Source: Chionis minor
Taxonomy: Eukaryota > Chordata > Aves > Charadriiformes > Chionididae
Length of the DNA stretch: 64,000 nucleotides
Assembly: GCA_013398295.1 (NCBI GenBank)
Contig: VZSF01000046.1
Span: 1,672,640 to 1,736,639 of the forward strand
Direction of reading: 5' to 3'
The position numbers and the translations under genes were made by a program. Numbering within the stretch: position 1 is the stretch's first letter; each line of letters starts with the position of its first letter. This document shows positions 21,301-34,549 of the stretch, in pieces. The notes under the pieces were generated by a model that was given only the letters and a program-made list of their open reading frames with translations, had not been told where the DNA came from and ran no database searches.

Positions 21301-24300
21301 TTTGGCATTGCTGCATCAGAGATCGTGGAATCTAGATACCTGAAAGTAATAACCTGGTGTTGTTCTTCATTAAAAGAGAAAAGAAAACCCTGTTTGTGGT
21401 GTTCTGTCAAATTAACCTAAGCAGTGGCATGGTCCTGCCTAAGTGTACATGGGGAATCCAGCTCCCAAAGACAACAAAGAAGACTTTTTTTTTTTTTCCT
21501 TGTAAATTTACTTAGTCTGCTGTCATCTATAGCCTAAATGTTTTGTAGGTCACTTCTGTCACATTGGGGAAAAATTTAGCCTTATAAGAACTGCTTGTCT
21601 ATGTAGTATTAGTTTCCAACCTACCTGCTACATTTAAGGAATTGCAAAAAACATTTTATTGTGTAATGCCTATATGTTTTATAGGTTTGCTGAAGAGCAA
21701 CGTCAGTGAAATGAAGACTTCTAGCTTGCAGCTGGTCAGTCAGCATTTTTAACTGGGATGTAATGGGCTGTGTTGCAGGTTTTGGGGTGTGTGTGTGTGT
21801 TTGTGTCACTGGACCAAGAGCTTCATTTCCAGTTCTGCCATTCATTCTTCCAGTACCAAGCTACCTCTCTGGGTCTGAATGACCACCTGCTTATGGTACT
21901 GGGCCTGACACTCCCAAACTGGCATATGCTAAAAAAGAATCATCTAACTTAATTTTTAACTAGTCAAAGAAATAATCTGGGGTTTTTTGTTGTGTTAAAT
22001 GTCTCATTGTTCCCATCAAGCTGTTAGGATTAAGAGGAGCATGTTTGGGTGGATTATGATCTAAACCCTGATATTTCTAATGTGGGCAGCTTCTAACATA
22101 CTTTATCATTTAAAAAAACAACCAAACCCCCTATAATTTGCTCTGTTATTTAGTAGCCAGAGTGCAGTGCAAGTATGTCATAAATTTTGTATCTTATCTT
22201 GTATTATAAAATTCTCTAGTAGGCACAACTAGTCTAAGAATGTATTGGTAATGAACTCAAACGGGTAGGACTAGGTAAGGAAATGTGGACCTTTTTTCTA
22301 ATGCATCTGGGCAGGCTATCTGCAGCAGGTCTTTAACTTCTGTTCATGAACTTCTGTCACACTTGTAACCTAACGGGACCATTTTGATACAATCCTTTCA
22401 TTTTACCATTCATCATGATCGGGGGTGGGGGGGAAGTGGCTGGGAAAGTTTTCCTGGGCATATGCTCTCTAGTGCTGCACCCATCCAGCCTCTCTGATCT
22501 GCTTCAAGAGCTGTTGTTATTTCTTCTTGGTTCTGGAAGGCGATGTGGATTTTTATTCTTTGGTGGCAGTAAGCAAGTTTAATCTCAAACGGGTCTCACT
22601 TCTCGTATAAAAGATGTGAAATTGTCCTGAGGGGATTTTATAACCAATGTTGGAAAGAGGAGTTTCTACTTGATCAATGTTGTTTTTCTGGTGGAACCCA
22701 AGAGATATGAATTCTATAGTCAAGCTAGTACATATAATTAGAAAGGTAGTGAATTGGAAGCCTAAAATGCATGACTATGGTATCTAACCTGAATTTGATT
22801 CTTTGCATTTGATCCATATTTTACTGTTCTGGGCATGCTGTTTCAGTGTCTGCAACTTTTGATTTAGCAAATGTAACCTAGCGCATATTAAAAAAACCAA
22901 AATCCACAAAACAAACAACTGTTTGCTACTGACATTATATTTTAATTGGACTATTGCATAGCTTAGAGGATGGGCCACAAGGGAACAGACAATTACTCTG
23001 TGTAGCTGTCTAAAAGCCTTTTCATTATAGAATACTGATTAAGATTGTATAACTTCATATTGTTTCATGTTATTGATTTCCACCAACCCCAAGTCAATGG
23101 TCTCATTAATTGACAATTACTTTTTTCCCCATGTTTCAGAAAATTGACATGAGCAACCCAAGGTGTTAAGTTCAATTTGAACTAGGTATCAGTGTGCCTG
23201 TTTAATCTCTAACAAGACCCATTAGGCTCCCTGTTTTAATTTTACATGGGCCATAAAGGCATCTCCACAGGGAGGCTATGACCCTCTCAGTATAAAAAGA
23301 GCAAAGATAGGCTTTACAGAAATGATAGGGAATATCTGTGGTAGGGCTTTTTGCCCATCTGTGCTGATAGGAGAAAATCAATATTTTACCTATCACAGAT
23401 GCTGCAGTAAAGTTTGGAGCTATTGACATGTACCAGCCTTCTTGAGTTGTACCTTGAAATTGTTTCACTGCACGTGTCTTGCTGGAGTTGTGGGATACAA
23501 GAACTGAAATCTTTGTCTCCCATGTCAGAGGTAAGAATATTTGAAACCTAAAGCACAGAACTAATTCTGTTGGAGGGAGGAACCTTGTATATAAAATGTG
23601 AAGCTGGGGTTTTTGTTTTGTTAGATAAAGATTACCTTTGTTCAGGACTCCAGCTTCCAAAAAATACTTGCTCGTGTATCTTATGTAAAGCAGTCAGCCT
23701 TTGATCAAAGGCATGTTACATCTACCCTTCTAGCAGCTTCCTCTAGCTCTGCTGGCGGCAACTAGTTAGTCCTCCAAATTCCATGTCCCACTAGACATGA
23801 CAACGTTGTTCCTTAATGTCAGTGACTGTGGAAGTGGCAGTACAGAGCAGGAGGATATCAGCATGCTGGTAGTGTCACAGCCCCATCTCTTCATGAACTT
23901 TCCACGGTACTCAACCACAATGAGCAATGAGGTCGTCTATATCTTCAGAAGAGATGCTTCAGGGCAAAGAAGCAAGTGGTACAACAGCCCTTTGTGTTTA
24001 ATTAGAGAAGCAAAAACGGGGCTACTTGAGGCAGCTCTACCTAGCCCAGCTAAGCTATGTCAGTAGGACTTAATTATGATCAGTGGGATCAAAGGTTTTC
24101 TCGTTGTTCATACTGTTTGTTCAAGCGGAGAGCAAAAATTAACAATGCCATGGTGCTTGATTTTGCTTGGTGTTTCTCGGTCTCATGCAGTGGCTCGGGG
24201 CCATGAAGTTAATTGTATGCAAGGGTTAGAAATTAGCAGATCCTCAAAAGAATTGTTGTTTTCCACAGTCCCCATGCTCTTGTGTACTTCTGTGTCCCAC

Positions 24301-24794
24301 TGCACTCCACTTGCATGCTCTTGAGAAAAGCATAATGAATGGGAAAGGTTTGTCTTCTGGCTGTTGTCTGACACTTGCTGTTGCCCTAACTGATACACAC
24401 TGGTAAGAGTAAGTGGGTGCTGCAACTACTCGTCAGTGTAAGGTGGTAGGAAACTTCCATGCCAATATGAATGAACGCTTGTTTGGAGCATGCAGTGCCA
24501 CGTGCCTGTCGTTGCTTTGAAGCCTCCTACTCATTGCTGGACAAATTCAGAAGGCCAAAGAGTAACCTACACTTACTTTTGCAATGTCACGTACTTGATT
24601 CCAAGCGTAGAAAGAGATGCAAAATTTCATATTATTATTTTTAAAGATTTACCAGGAACTTCATGCATTTCTAGTTAGAGACAGTCTCCCAGGGCCTGCT
24701 CCAACCATTACTACTGAGTATTGTTTCGTAGAACTTTATATATACATGTGTAACATATATATTTCTATCTTCTCATTGTAGTTCTGTTTTGCAG
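18351..24794. other. Long non-coding stretch
   Basis: About 6.4 kb with no recognised repeat apart from simple tracts such as the GT run at 21787-21806 and poly-T runs near 19545, 20005 and 21486. A hydrophobic open frame on the minus strand (18445-18702) and a 152-codon minus frame (23202-23660) were examined and not accepted. A G-rich cluster (GGGGGTGGGGGGG) lies at 22421-22433. Confidence 0.45.
21787..21806. repeat. GT dinucleotide microsatellite
   Basis: Seven GT units followed by TTGTGT. This is short and probably polymorphic. Confidence 0.8.
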
Positions 24795-24845
24795 GGTAAC
24801 CTCAGTGACTCAAAACTAGAAGATGATTTTGAGAAAGTTCCTTAG
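24795..24845 (+). CDS. Possible short terminal coding exon, low confidence
   Basis: A pyrimidine-rich acceptor (GTAGTTCTGTTTTGCAG, AG at 24793-24794) is followed by a frame reading GNLSDSKLEDDFEKVP and then TAG at 24843-24845. The acidic and lysine-rich composition is protein-like, and the acceptor is good. Against it: the frame is only 16 codons, its phase does not fit directly to the exon at 4314-4404 (joined in that phase it would read a stop at once), and no AATAAA lies shortly downstream. It would need an intervening exon or a different gene. A fortuitous acceptor is quite possible. Confidence 0.2.
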   Translation, partial: GNLSDSKLEDDFEKVP

Positions 24846-27146
24846 GAAGCTTGTGCGAATTTAGATTAAAGTAGTCTTCAGAATGTCTTGGGTACTTTCC
24901 AAGTAGAGATTATAATCCCTCTTTCCCAAAGGTTATTAATTTGTTGATTATTAGTGGTATCAATGTTTTTCTTAAGAACCTGTGACTAGGACCCAATATT
25001 AGTTGTGCCCTAGCTGTTCCTCTTTATGTTCTTACTTTCTTTCCATTTTTTTCCTGATGTGGCTTTTAATGAAAGATAATTATATTTTACTTTGAAATAA
25101 TATTTTGGTTTGCTACCACTACGTATATCACTGTAAGTATCTACTGTGTTGTTTTATTCAGTCAATCTCTCTAAGAACAGAGGGGATTTATGGTTCAATT
25201 ACAGACACTTCGATCTTTAATGAGTTGTGATAGAGGAGATAGTAGCAATCTTCAGTGATCCAGAATTTGTTACCGCAGTTTTCCAAAGAAACAGTTACAA
25301 TGTTTGTTATGCTGATGAGTTTAAATATTCATTCTAGCTTCTCTTCAGGTTAAATAGCGGATACATTTGAAGTTGATTTCAAAACTTCCGCTGACTTGAA
25401 AAGCATCAGAATTTTACCCTCCATTTCCTCTTTCCTGTCTTACAAAAACATTACTTTCCCTTTGGCATCAGGCAAAAGTATGTTTTTTGAAAGAGATTAC
25501 TGTGCATGCATTAATACATGCAGCAATATACCCACCTTTGGTTCCCACAGCCTCACTTTTACTTCTTGTCTTGACCTCTTTTAGGATTGAATCTGTCCTA
25601 TGTTTCATTTCAGGATGATATAATATTAAGAAAGAGGTCGTTGATTTGGTTTTTAGTTTGTTTGGGAGTTTGTGGGTTTCTTCAGAGGAGAAGGATCTGT
25701 TTTTTTAACACTCCCCTTTGCTTTATTTGGTTCTACCACCTTAGTGGGTTTGGAAGGGTAAAAGGTACAATAAATGTCAAGCTTTTTTGAGGCTCTTACT
25801 GTAAAGATTTGAAGATTGGTAGGTCTCTTTTTTTTTTCTTTTTTTTCTTTAAGGCATTGACACAGGCTGAATTAATGTGAAGCCTCAGGCCTTCCACTGC
25901 TGACTTTTTCTACAGCATGAAGAATCTCATTATTACAGAGTGCACTTGAAGCTTGAAGTATAGAGAGTACGATGACTACATTGATGGTTAACTTCTGCAC
26001 CCTATGACTCAGTGTCATCCGTGCATTTAATGTCTAGGTTTGTGCCAGCATTCGCATTCATGTGCTTGAGTGATGGCAGATGATAATGACTCATGCTTCA
26101 TTTACCGGTGTCCTATCACTTCTTCTCTGGCTTCATGGACTTTTTCATTGAATCTCAAAGAGCAATTACTGTGAGAGAATGAAGTCTCTACGCATGAATA
26201 AGGGTCAGAGAATTCAGAGGCACTCTGAACATTGTTTTACCAAATAAAACAGGATAATTTTCTTTCTTTGGTTTTCCTGAAATACTGGCTTGTGTCATGT
26301 CTTCTGCTTTTATCAGAGTAGTTTAAGATCTTTTGTGCAGGTTTAGCCACAGAAATTCATAAGATAAGGTGGCTGTGCTCATTTTTCCACTTCTTGGTTG
26401 AAAAGTAAAGTAGATGTGGTTCCTCTAGTTTAAAAATTACAATAAGCAGAAGCTGTGATGTTTAAATACATTGCACCAAAAGTGGTTCCATGATTTCCAT
26501 CTATATTGGGGATAATACAGTATTGTACTAGTAAAGGTCTGGAGAGGTTTGAAGCTCCCTTTACTTAATGCTTTAATAAAATAAATTTAATTTGTGATTT
26601 ATTTATTATTTAAAGTCAGGACTTTTAAAAAATACTAGGCAAAAGACTTCTGTCAGATGTCCTGACAGTACCATCCTACTTCCTCTCTCTTCCCTGTTGT
26701 CTTTCCTGGGAGAAACAAGGCAGAAAGATGTGGTTGGTGGCATAACCATGTGAACGTAAAGCAGCCAAATCAGTGCCTGTTCTAAAGCTGCTACTTGTTG
26801 CTACATCACATGGTCTGAAAGTCACAAAAAAGTTGACCGCCTTGATGTATTTCTCAAAGAGAGGTAACGTAAGAGGCATCCACTGCAGTTGAATACGGAT
26901 GATTGCAAAAATGAAGTTTTAGGTCAGATTCAGAGATCAGAAAATATTTTCTGTCATGACCAGTCAAACATCTGTGAGAGGTCTGGGATTTTTGTTTTAC
27001 ACAAGTCAGGTGCGAGGTGTTTTGCAAATTCTGTTGTGTGCATGAACAACTGAAATTGTTTTCCCACTGGTGTGAATGAAAGCTGTAAACACAATTATCT
27101 GCATGTGGAAGTAAAAAGACATATTAGAAAATGCTGGGTCAGTAGT
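24846..27146. other. Non-coding stretch, no gene recognised
   Basis: AT-rich DNA with poly-T near 25828-25850 and no identified repeats. No exon or RNA gene was found on either strand. Confidence 0.45.
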
Positions 27147-27200
27147 AGATTTTCAAGGAAGCCTAGAGGTGTTAGATTTTCAAGGAAGCCTAGAGGTGTT
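27147..27200. repeat. Perfect 27-base tandem duplication
   Basis: The unit AGATTTTCAAGGAAGCCTAG plus AGGTGTT occurs at 27147-27173 and again immediately at 27174-27200 without mismatch. Perfect identity points to a recent slippage or repair event, or to an assembly artefact. It is not a microsatellite and does not overlap a recognised gene. Confidence 0.95.
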
Positions 27201-28900
27201 CGTGTTGCCTGCAGATCCCTTTCTTCCTCCAATTGAGAAAGAACCTGAGGCCAAAGCAACGTAGAAGGTCTAACGCACGCACTGTAAGGCAGCCTCGCGT
27301 ATAGTTTCAGAAGGCTTGCAGAGTGATGGCTGTGTTTTTTTAAAAATAAGGAAGCTGGCGGAAATACTAGTTCTCAAACAGTTCTTTTCCCTGTACTGAA
27401 AAGGAAAGCTCGCGAAAGAGATTCCTGCCACAGCAGTGGAGAACTCATGGTGTTTACTTAGAGAGCACGGCTGAAGTTGTATGAGATGGTTGGATCTCGT
27501 TCTGACTGTGAAACTGTTGATACTCCTCAACTGAAAAGTTGAAATCTCTTTTCCGGATGTTGTGCCATATGCTGTATACATTTGCAGTACTCCCAGGGGA
27601 ATGGTGTGTGTTTATCACCAATTCAGAAACCCTGAGTAAGTAGGTATGTGCGTTAGCTGGCCTCTCCTGCTCAAGGCAGTCTGCCACTACAGACTGGTTT
27701 TTCTAAGGTGGTGCAGCATTTGAGCCATCAGTACCCCCCTGACTACTGGTAACGTGGTGGTGCTGCCTGCACCTGCCTGCATTTTAGAGGGCAGTGGTTT
27801 GAAATTTGTCCTTTTTAAAATACAGATTTGGATTGGAACTTAGTTCCGATCGGAACAGCCTAGCAGGCAATGATACCAAACGGTGCTGGAAGACAGTAGC
27901 ATGCACTTAGATGAGCCTGGGAGGTACATTCATGGTATTTCTTAAAGACCGGCGAAATAGATAGCTAAGGCATAAGCTGGATGTGCAGTCCTAACTCTGC
28001 AACAAAATCATTGTGGGGGTTTTTTTGAGTATCTGAGCTACTCATCTGCACTGAGAAACTAGGAGCTCTACTCACCACCGTTAGGGCTGTGTCCTGACTG
28101 AATGCGCACAGATGTAGTGGGCTCTTTTTGAGGCAGTATTTCTAACTGTGTATGTTGCCTTTAGACAAGAGAGATTATTTTTTTTTCTCTGACTTTGTTT
28201 TTTTATCGTTGCAGCCATCAATCTTTCTTTCAATTGATTTGAAAAATTAAAAGCAATTAGAAAGTTTTAATAAAAGACTGAATGTCAGATAAACTTGCTA
28301 CCCATTAACAAAATCACCACAAGACAGTGCTTCCTGTAGGGAGTTAGAGGGGATGTAAAGAGAGCAAGGTTGGAGTTTCTTCCCTGAATTATCATTATGC
28401 TGTGTAATGAAGCAGAAGCTTACACAGCCATGAACTAATTTGTTATGGCTCCTCATGAGGTCTGCAGTCCAGCTGGAAAGAGGTAAAGAGATGACAGTAG
28501 TTTGTTAGGAAAGGGAAGGAAGAAGCTTGCTTTAATAAGTTATTAGAAATTTTGGGTTTTCTAATGCCATCTTTGTTCAAAAGCCATTTGGATTAAATCA
28601 GTTATGTCTGATCTATAAATTGCTTGTGCTTACCTTCTTCCCCTCCCCCCCTCTTTTTGAACATCATGAGTGCAAAAGAGAAGGTGACTAAATACCAACA
28701 AGTGATGCTGTTCGCACACTGTAGCAATCTGTTACCAGCTTTAACAGTAGGATGCTGTTTTGGATCTGTTTAAATGAGAAATATGTTTATCACAGGGGTG
28801 CTGAGCTATGCTTCCTTTTTTGATTCCTTAATTTTTAATGTGTAATGATTCTGCTGAAAGCACTTCTCTTCCCATTTTTCTTAAGGCACTGCAATGCTCA
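27201..28900. other. Non-coding stretch with an AT-rich, motif-dense part
   Basis: No gene recognised. The segment 28190-28310 is AT-rich with several homeodomain-like cores (TCAATTGATTT, CAATTAG, TTAATA) and few simple tracts, which is the look of many conserved non-coding elements. This is an impression from reading only. Confidence 0.3.
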
Positions 28901-28950
28901 TTAATAAGAGCAGCACTGTTGTAAGGTGCAATGCGTTGCTGCTGTATTAA
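28901..28950. other. Imperfect inverted repeat able to form a hairpin
   Basis: The left arm TTAATAAGAGCAGCA (28901-28915) pairs with the right arm TGCTGCTGTATTAA (28937-28950), with one small internal mismatch and a 21-base loop. The stem of about 13 pairs is shorter than a typical microRNA precursor stem, and no known microRNA seed was recognised in the arms. Confidence 0.5.
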
Positions 28951-31900
28951 ATAATATATATTTGAAAACTGCATTTAAAATGATGTTTTGAAGGTATGTT
29001 TCCCATGAGCAAAACAGAGGAACTGCCCCTTGGTTTTTAATTCACCTTGTTACTTTACAGATCACAAGAAATCCAAGAACACAAACGTTTGGAGAAAGTT
29101 GTTTTCTGCTTCCGTTTCTTAACATATGTTGTTTTTAACATAGGTTGTAGAGAATTTAATAGTATTTTTTTTAATTATCAAATCTTAATTTATTTTGCAA
29201 TAAGAAATTTGACAAAACATGCTTAGAGAAGTTTGCTTACACAAATTTGATGCACCAAGTACTTGAAGCTGTGTTTCCTTCTGGATCACTCACCATTCTG
29301 GTAGATGAGGTCTTTGTATGTAACCCTTTAACAAATGCAATATTTAGCTTTTTAACATATGAAAAGGGTATCTTTATTGTTTGTCTTACTCTTTCTTTTA
29401 GAGTTCCTTCTTCAGGATTATGGAGTCCTTGACTGAGATTTCAACACCAAAACAAGCATATGTGCTAGCGTGAATCACAATTGCTACCAGCTTTGTTTGC
29501 AAGTGGTCCCAGAGTGCCGCTCTGTCTCTTACAATCTGGCTTTTCTGGCATGGGGCTCATCTGCTTTCCCTTGATGTGGAACAGGGATTTTTTTCTGAAG
29601 CCCTTCATCACTCAACACCTTTCCCTCCCCTGCATGAAGAGTGGCAAACCCAGGAACACAGACCCAAAGTCGCTGTCATTTCTCCTTAGCTTCCCAAGGA
29701 CTTTTTGGAAGAAAAAATATCCGGTCCTTGTTTTGCAGCAAAGGGGATGATATCTCCTTGTCGCTGCCAACCATTCTAGCTCTTTTTGCTAGCTCTTTTA
29801 AAATGCTGGTGGTACTCCTGACTTTTAGGTATTTTTTACATTCTTGGAGAGTGCCATAGAGTTTCTCTGGCTATTTTAGACAACCAGTGTCATCTTGCTG
29901 GAAATAAATATGCAGAACATCTGTACTTCCATTTTGATTTTGAGTTTGTCAGAATGTGCTTGAACAAACTGGCAGCTAGGGAATATTTAAACAGTGGAGC
30001 TTTCAATAGCACACACTTGTGAAAAACCACAAAATGTTTGTATGATTTGAAAAATGCTGGAAAAGAGATTGGAAAAGATGGTTAAGAACACTTCTATATA
30101 ACCATGTTTATCAGGTGTATTTGCCTGCCAGGCTTCAGCCACTGTGTCTACTGGAGTTCAAGACAAATTATCAGTAACTGGTCATCAGGTTCCTAATTTA
30201 TCCTGTGCAGACTGCTTAACTCCCTGTTTGCTGAAATCTACAAAAATCAGGAGAAGGGAAGAAACAAAGGAGAAACATCCTAGTGAATAAAATGCTTCAG
30301 CAAAGCTAGTGAGTGTTGCCTTGCAGCTGCATTCTGATGCTGTCTGGCAGGTGTTTAATGCTTAGACTATACTAACCAGTGGTTCCAAAAAAATATGGAA
30401 TTTTGGGTCATGATTAAAAAAAAAAAAAAGCATTCATATCTTTTCAAGTAGAAAGACAGTCTCCGAACTGCTGAAGCTGGGCACTGACAGGAAGGCTCTA
30501 AATTGGTAATTATGAGAAAAATGTAATTAACTTGTGAGATCTCTCACTATGGTGGGCATTCCTTCCTGAGTTTTATGAATTTGGTTGTTCTGAAAGATAG
30601 TATTGAGGAGTAGCAGGAAAGAAATATAATTTGTGAATAAATGTCTTCTGTACAGAGGACTGACTTTCTACTTTACTGGTCCTGAATGAATGTGTAGACC
30701 TTGTACAAGAAGACTCTGTATGTACTTCTAACTACAAATACATATGTTTAAAAAAATGCACATACAGAGTGGTGGAAATAAAAGCTGTGTTAGACTGAAG
30801 GAAAAGATCATGTCATAAGCAAACAAATTATACTGAATGTACAAAAAAATAAAGGGTAATGACTGTTGCCCAGGTAAAAGGAAAAGTGATCTATTTCATT
30901 GCGTAAAACTATAATATATGTGGTTGGCAAAAAGGAGAAGGGAAAACCTTTTCCTTCTCAAACACAGTAGCAATCCAGAACAATGATTCTTTTGTATTAT
31001 TAACTCTGTGAATGTTGATGCCAGGTTCCAAAAGTGAATCCACATGGTTCCAAGTTGGTAGATATTGCCCCCACTTGTAGTGTTGGCCTTAAATGAAATT
31101 TCCTCCTGGAGAGCTTGTTTGATAACTCCTTCGATTATTCCACATAACAGGAGGATTAATCTCACAATGTCTGTTTGGTGTTAACATACTGGTTTGATTT
31201 CAGAATAGTAAACAAATACGCTGTTGCAACAGGTCAAGCATTGCTAGACCTTTAATAGGTACATAGGACACGTGAGAAGGGATGTTGTCGTAATTTAAAA
31301 GTAAAACTTCACCGTGGTTCAGAGTGGAGGGTGACTGAGGCAGGGAATGTTTTAATGGTGGTGTTGTGAAGATCACCTAGAGTTATTTTGTTTACTGTGT
31401 TTAAAGTCCAGTTTAAATATATGTTTGATTTCCTCCTTTCCCATGGTGGTGCTTATAGAGCAACTCCCTTTAAAATCTAAGTAGGCAGCTGTTAAAATGC
31501 CTGTATTATGCAATGTGCTTAAACCTTAAGTAAAGGCTAGGATCTGATGCATTTAGGAACAACAGCTTAGGTGTTACCAGCTACAGCCATCTGTTTTGCT
31601 GTAAGCAAGCACGCCGATAGTAGATGATAGCAGGAAGTGCATCCTTTGCTTAGCTGCTTCAGACCAGTCCACTTTGCTGCTTTACACTGCTGGAAAAGGT
31701 GGGTTTGAGCTGGATTGTGAATTAAGATACAGGCACACACACACTGGCTCGGCTCTGTAATGGAGGTTGTGACCTCTGAAAGTGATAACATTCCCACATC
31801 TCTTTTCCTGGAGATTTTTTTTTTTGGAGGTACAGCATTGCTGTCGTAAGTCACCTCATTTGCAGTGTGGCTTTGGTTCGTGGAGTGCAAGGGTCAGTTT

Positions 31901-34524
31901 TAGTACCCTAAAGACAGGAGGATGTTGGCGCTCCAATATGTTCTCAAAATAATGCTCTTGAAGATGCGTAGCTGAAGGAATGTAGTATATCAAAATCCTT
32001 GCTGTTCTTCACTGTTTTGTTAACACGTTTGAAACCTAGATTGAAATGTGCTTTCAGATGATGTTGTTCTTTCTTTAGTGTTAAGGCTTCTATTTACGTA
32101 GATAAGCGGGCTCAGTGAGTGCTTGGCCCCAGTGAGCTGACACACGTGTGTGTGGGTTGTTTTGAAAACCCACAGAATGCTCATCTTTGCAGTCCTCAAA
32201 ACATTACAGCGTATTAATGGAGCTGTACATTACACTGTAGTTGGGCACCCTCCTCCATAGGGTTTCTATCTTGAAAGCAAAAGATAACAAACTTACTGCT
32301 TTTAACTTTATTTATTTATATAAATTATATAGTCAGATTCTCTTGCTTTAATTCTGCTTGCAGCCTGTCCTCAGCCAGCTCTTGTGCTTGGGCTCTGCTA
32401 CTTTGACAGCTGTGCTAACTTTTTAACTTGAAATAACATGAAAATAAATATGACCTGCCAGCCCTGCATTTAAAACCAAGTGCAAACAAGACATGCTTGT
32501 AATAAGGCAATGTGAGAGCTCTGATGCTCCTGTCTTACGCTTTCTTCCTAACATCTGTCACTTGCAGTTTCTGTAACTCTAAAGTTTTCTTTCATTGAAT
32601 CTAACACTGTAAGACTTTGTTATATTGTATTTTGTTTGACTTTATATAGGCTGAAGTAGTGCCTCCTTTCACTGTACTCTATTGCTTTTCCTTAGAAGCC
32701 TATGGATAATACAATCCTGTCCCACTGTGAGAGCAGGGGCTTTTGACTGTTTTCCTGCATTACAACGCAGGCAAGCTGAAATCTTTTGCTCTGATAAGAG
32801 TGCTTTATCCTAGCTCAAGCTGATTCGGCAGTGCAGGTACTGAATCTGTGCTCCCCGCTTTGCAGGATGATGTTCTAATCTTTTTCTTTCCCTAGTCTGA
32901 ATCCCCTCTCCAATTTTGAGAAATACTGAGTCAGAACAGCATTTTTCTTCACTGTTCTTGGTTATCTGTAATGCTGATGAGGTAGGCACACTGTAGATCT
33001 ACTATGCACAAAGGCAGATCATGCTACACTGTACACTGTGGTCAGCAAACTGAAGTTCTAGACGGAAACGTTCCGAAGGATTAGCAGCTTTTGCTGTTGC
33101 TTTTAACACAGCAAGAAGCATGGCTGTGTTTGGGTCTTCGTTCTGGGAACCATTTGTAATGCTAGTGAAACTGTATGACTGTCTACAGGATATACCATAC
33201 CTTGGAGGTCAAGAACCTTAGTCTTTACTCTTTTTACTCTACGCTGTGTTGTTAGATACCATAGGCAGCACATAACTTTTTAAAGTTACCTGTTTTCTTT
33301 TCGTTATTGAGCCAATTAATATCTGAACTCTTTCATGCTAATATTGAAGATTTGGGGACTTCCTCAAATTCTTTATATGCAGAAACAGTACGTCTGTGAT
33401 GTTAAGCTGTTTCCTTGTAGTCAGCTGTACAGCTGTGAGTGGAGAATTTAGAATTCACATTATTTTTCCACTTTTACAAGCTACCCCTGTCTCTGGAGAA
33501 GCATGCTTTTGACCACACGATAAGTAACATATGTAAGAAAACTAGAACATATTTTGGTAGCACAGATACAGTAATTAAGATTAGTATAATTTAAACGGGA
33601 ACTCGAAGTAACGAGTAAAGTAGGATATTTAATATGAGAACAACTGAAAATAATCTTGGGAGAAGAAAAGTTTGATCAATAATGGAGGCTGATTGAATTC
33701 TTCTTCATTCAGGTTATTGTAAGGTCAAGTTCTGGGAGAATACCAATGCAGGAAGGCTATGGCTGTAGCCTGTGTCGGGAGGAGGGAATTCTGTTTTCCC
33801 TTCATTAATTTTCATTCTCTCCACAGATTTTGATCTCTCTGGGAACCTGAAACTCTCTTTGGGGAACTTTACCCTAGATTGGAAGCTGCAGTACAAAGTG
33901 ATGGTGGGACCTTTTACCTCCCTCTTATCTTCTCAAGGCAGGCAAACCCATTACATTGGTGTGATCCTCTCATGCATTTTTGGTATTAACAGACACTGCC
34001 ACTACCCCTTCCCTTGCTCCACCCACCCGCAACCCAACCACCTAAACAAAATAAACCCCACAACCCAAAACCTCAACAAGTGCTTTAATCTGACATTTGG
34101 TGAGGAAAAGCTTGGCACCATCCAGTGCTAGAGCACACAGGGTGCATAGAGGCCAAGGTACAGGTCCAGCAGGCTGCAAAGCACCACAGAAAAGATGAAT
34201 AGTGTGAGAGTGTACTAGTATTGATTCCTGATGTTTTGGATATTGCTTGTTTGCATGTATATTCAGGGTAACAATGTGAATGTTGACTGTCTCTGGTCAA
34301 GAAAAAAGTTGAAATGGTGCAATTCCAAACTTCCATGGAGGGAAATCCTGGCTCTAGTACAAGATTTCATGCTGTGTCGTGGTAATTCACTGCATGCTTT
34401 CCAGTCAAACCTTCCTAACTTCTGAATCTTAAAATGTTCCAATGTCTCTTCCATAAAGACTGGTTGGACCTGTTCTCAGATTGATGTGTTTCCCATATTG
34501 CTTTGTTAGAAATTCTTTTATTTC
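28951..34524. other. Long non-coding stretch, no gene recognised
   Basis: About 5.6 kb without identified transposons. Contains poly-A near 30417-30430 and an A/C-rich tract at 34030-34078. A good acceptor-like sequence (TTCATTCTCTCCACAG, ending 33827) opens into a frame readable for about 100 codons, but no convincing donor follows and no protein family was recognised. The tract 32300-32560 is AT-rich and free of simple repeats and could be a regulatory element; this is not supported beyond appearance. Confidence 0.4.
34030..34078. repeat. A/C-rich tract without G
   Basis: About 49 bases of almost only A and C (CAACCCAACCACCTAAACAA and onward). The strand asymmetry is the same kind as at 18287-18350. 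Confidence 0.65.
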
Positions 34525-34549
34525 GGGGGGGGGGGGGGGGGGGGGGGGG
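34525..34549. repeat. Homopolymer run of 25 G
   Basis: Twenty-five consecutive G after TTTATTTC and before ACATGGGACACGAC. This is the longest homopolymer in the window. Runs of this length are rare and hard to sequence, so the count is uncertain and the run may mark a sequencing or gap-edge artefact. If real, it has strong quadruplex potential. Confidence 0.9.

Noticed and set aside
33812..33900. Exon-like segment after a strong acceptor (CTCTCCACAG)
   Set aside because: No convincing donor in frame, and the peptide was not recognised. Acceptors of this quality recur by chance in pyrimidine-rich introns.
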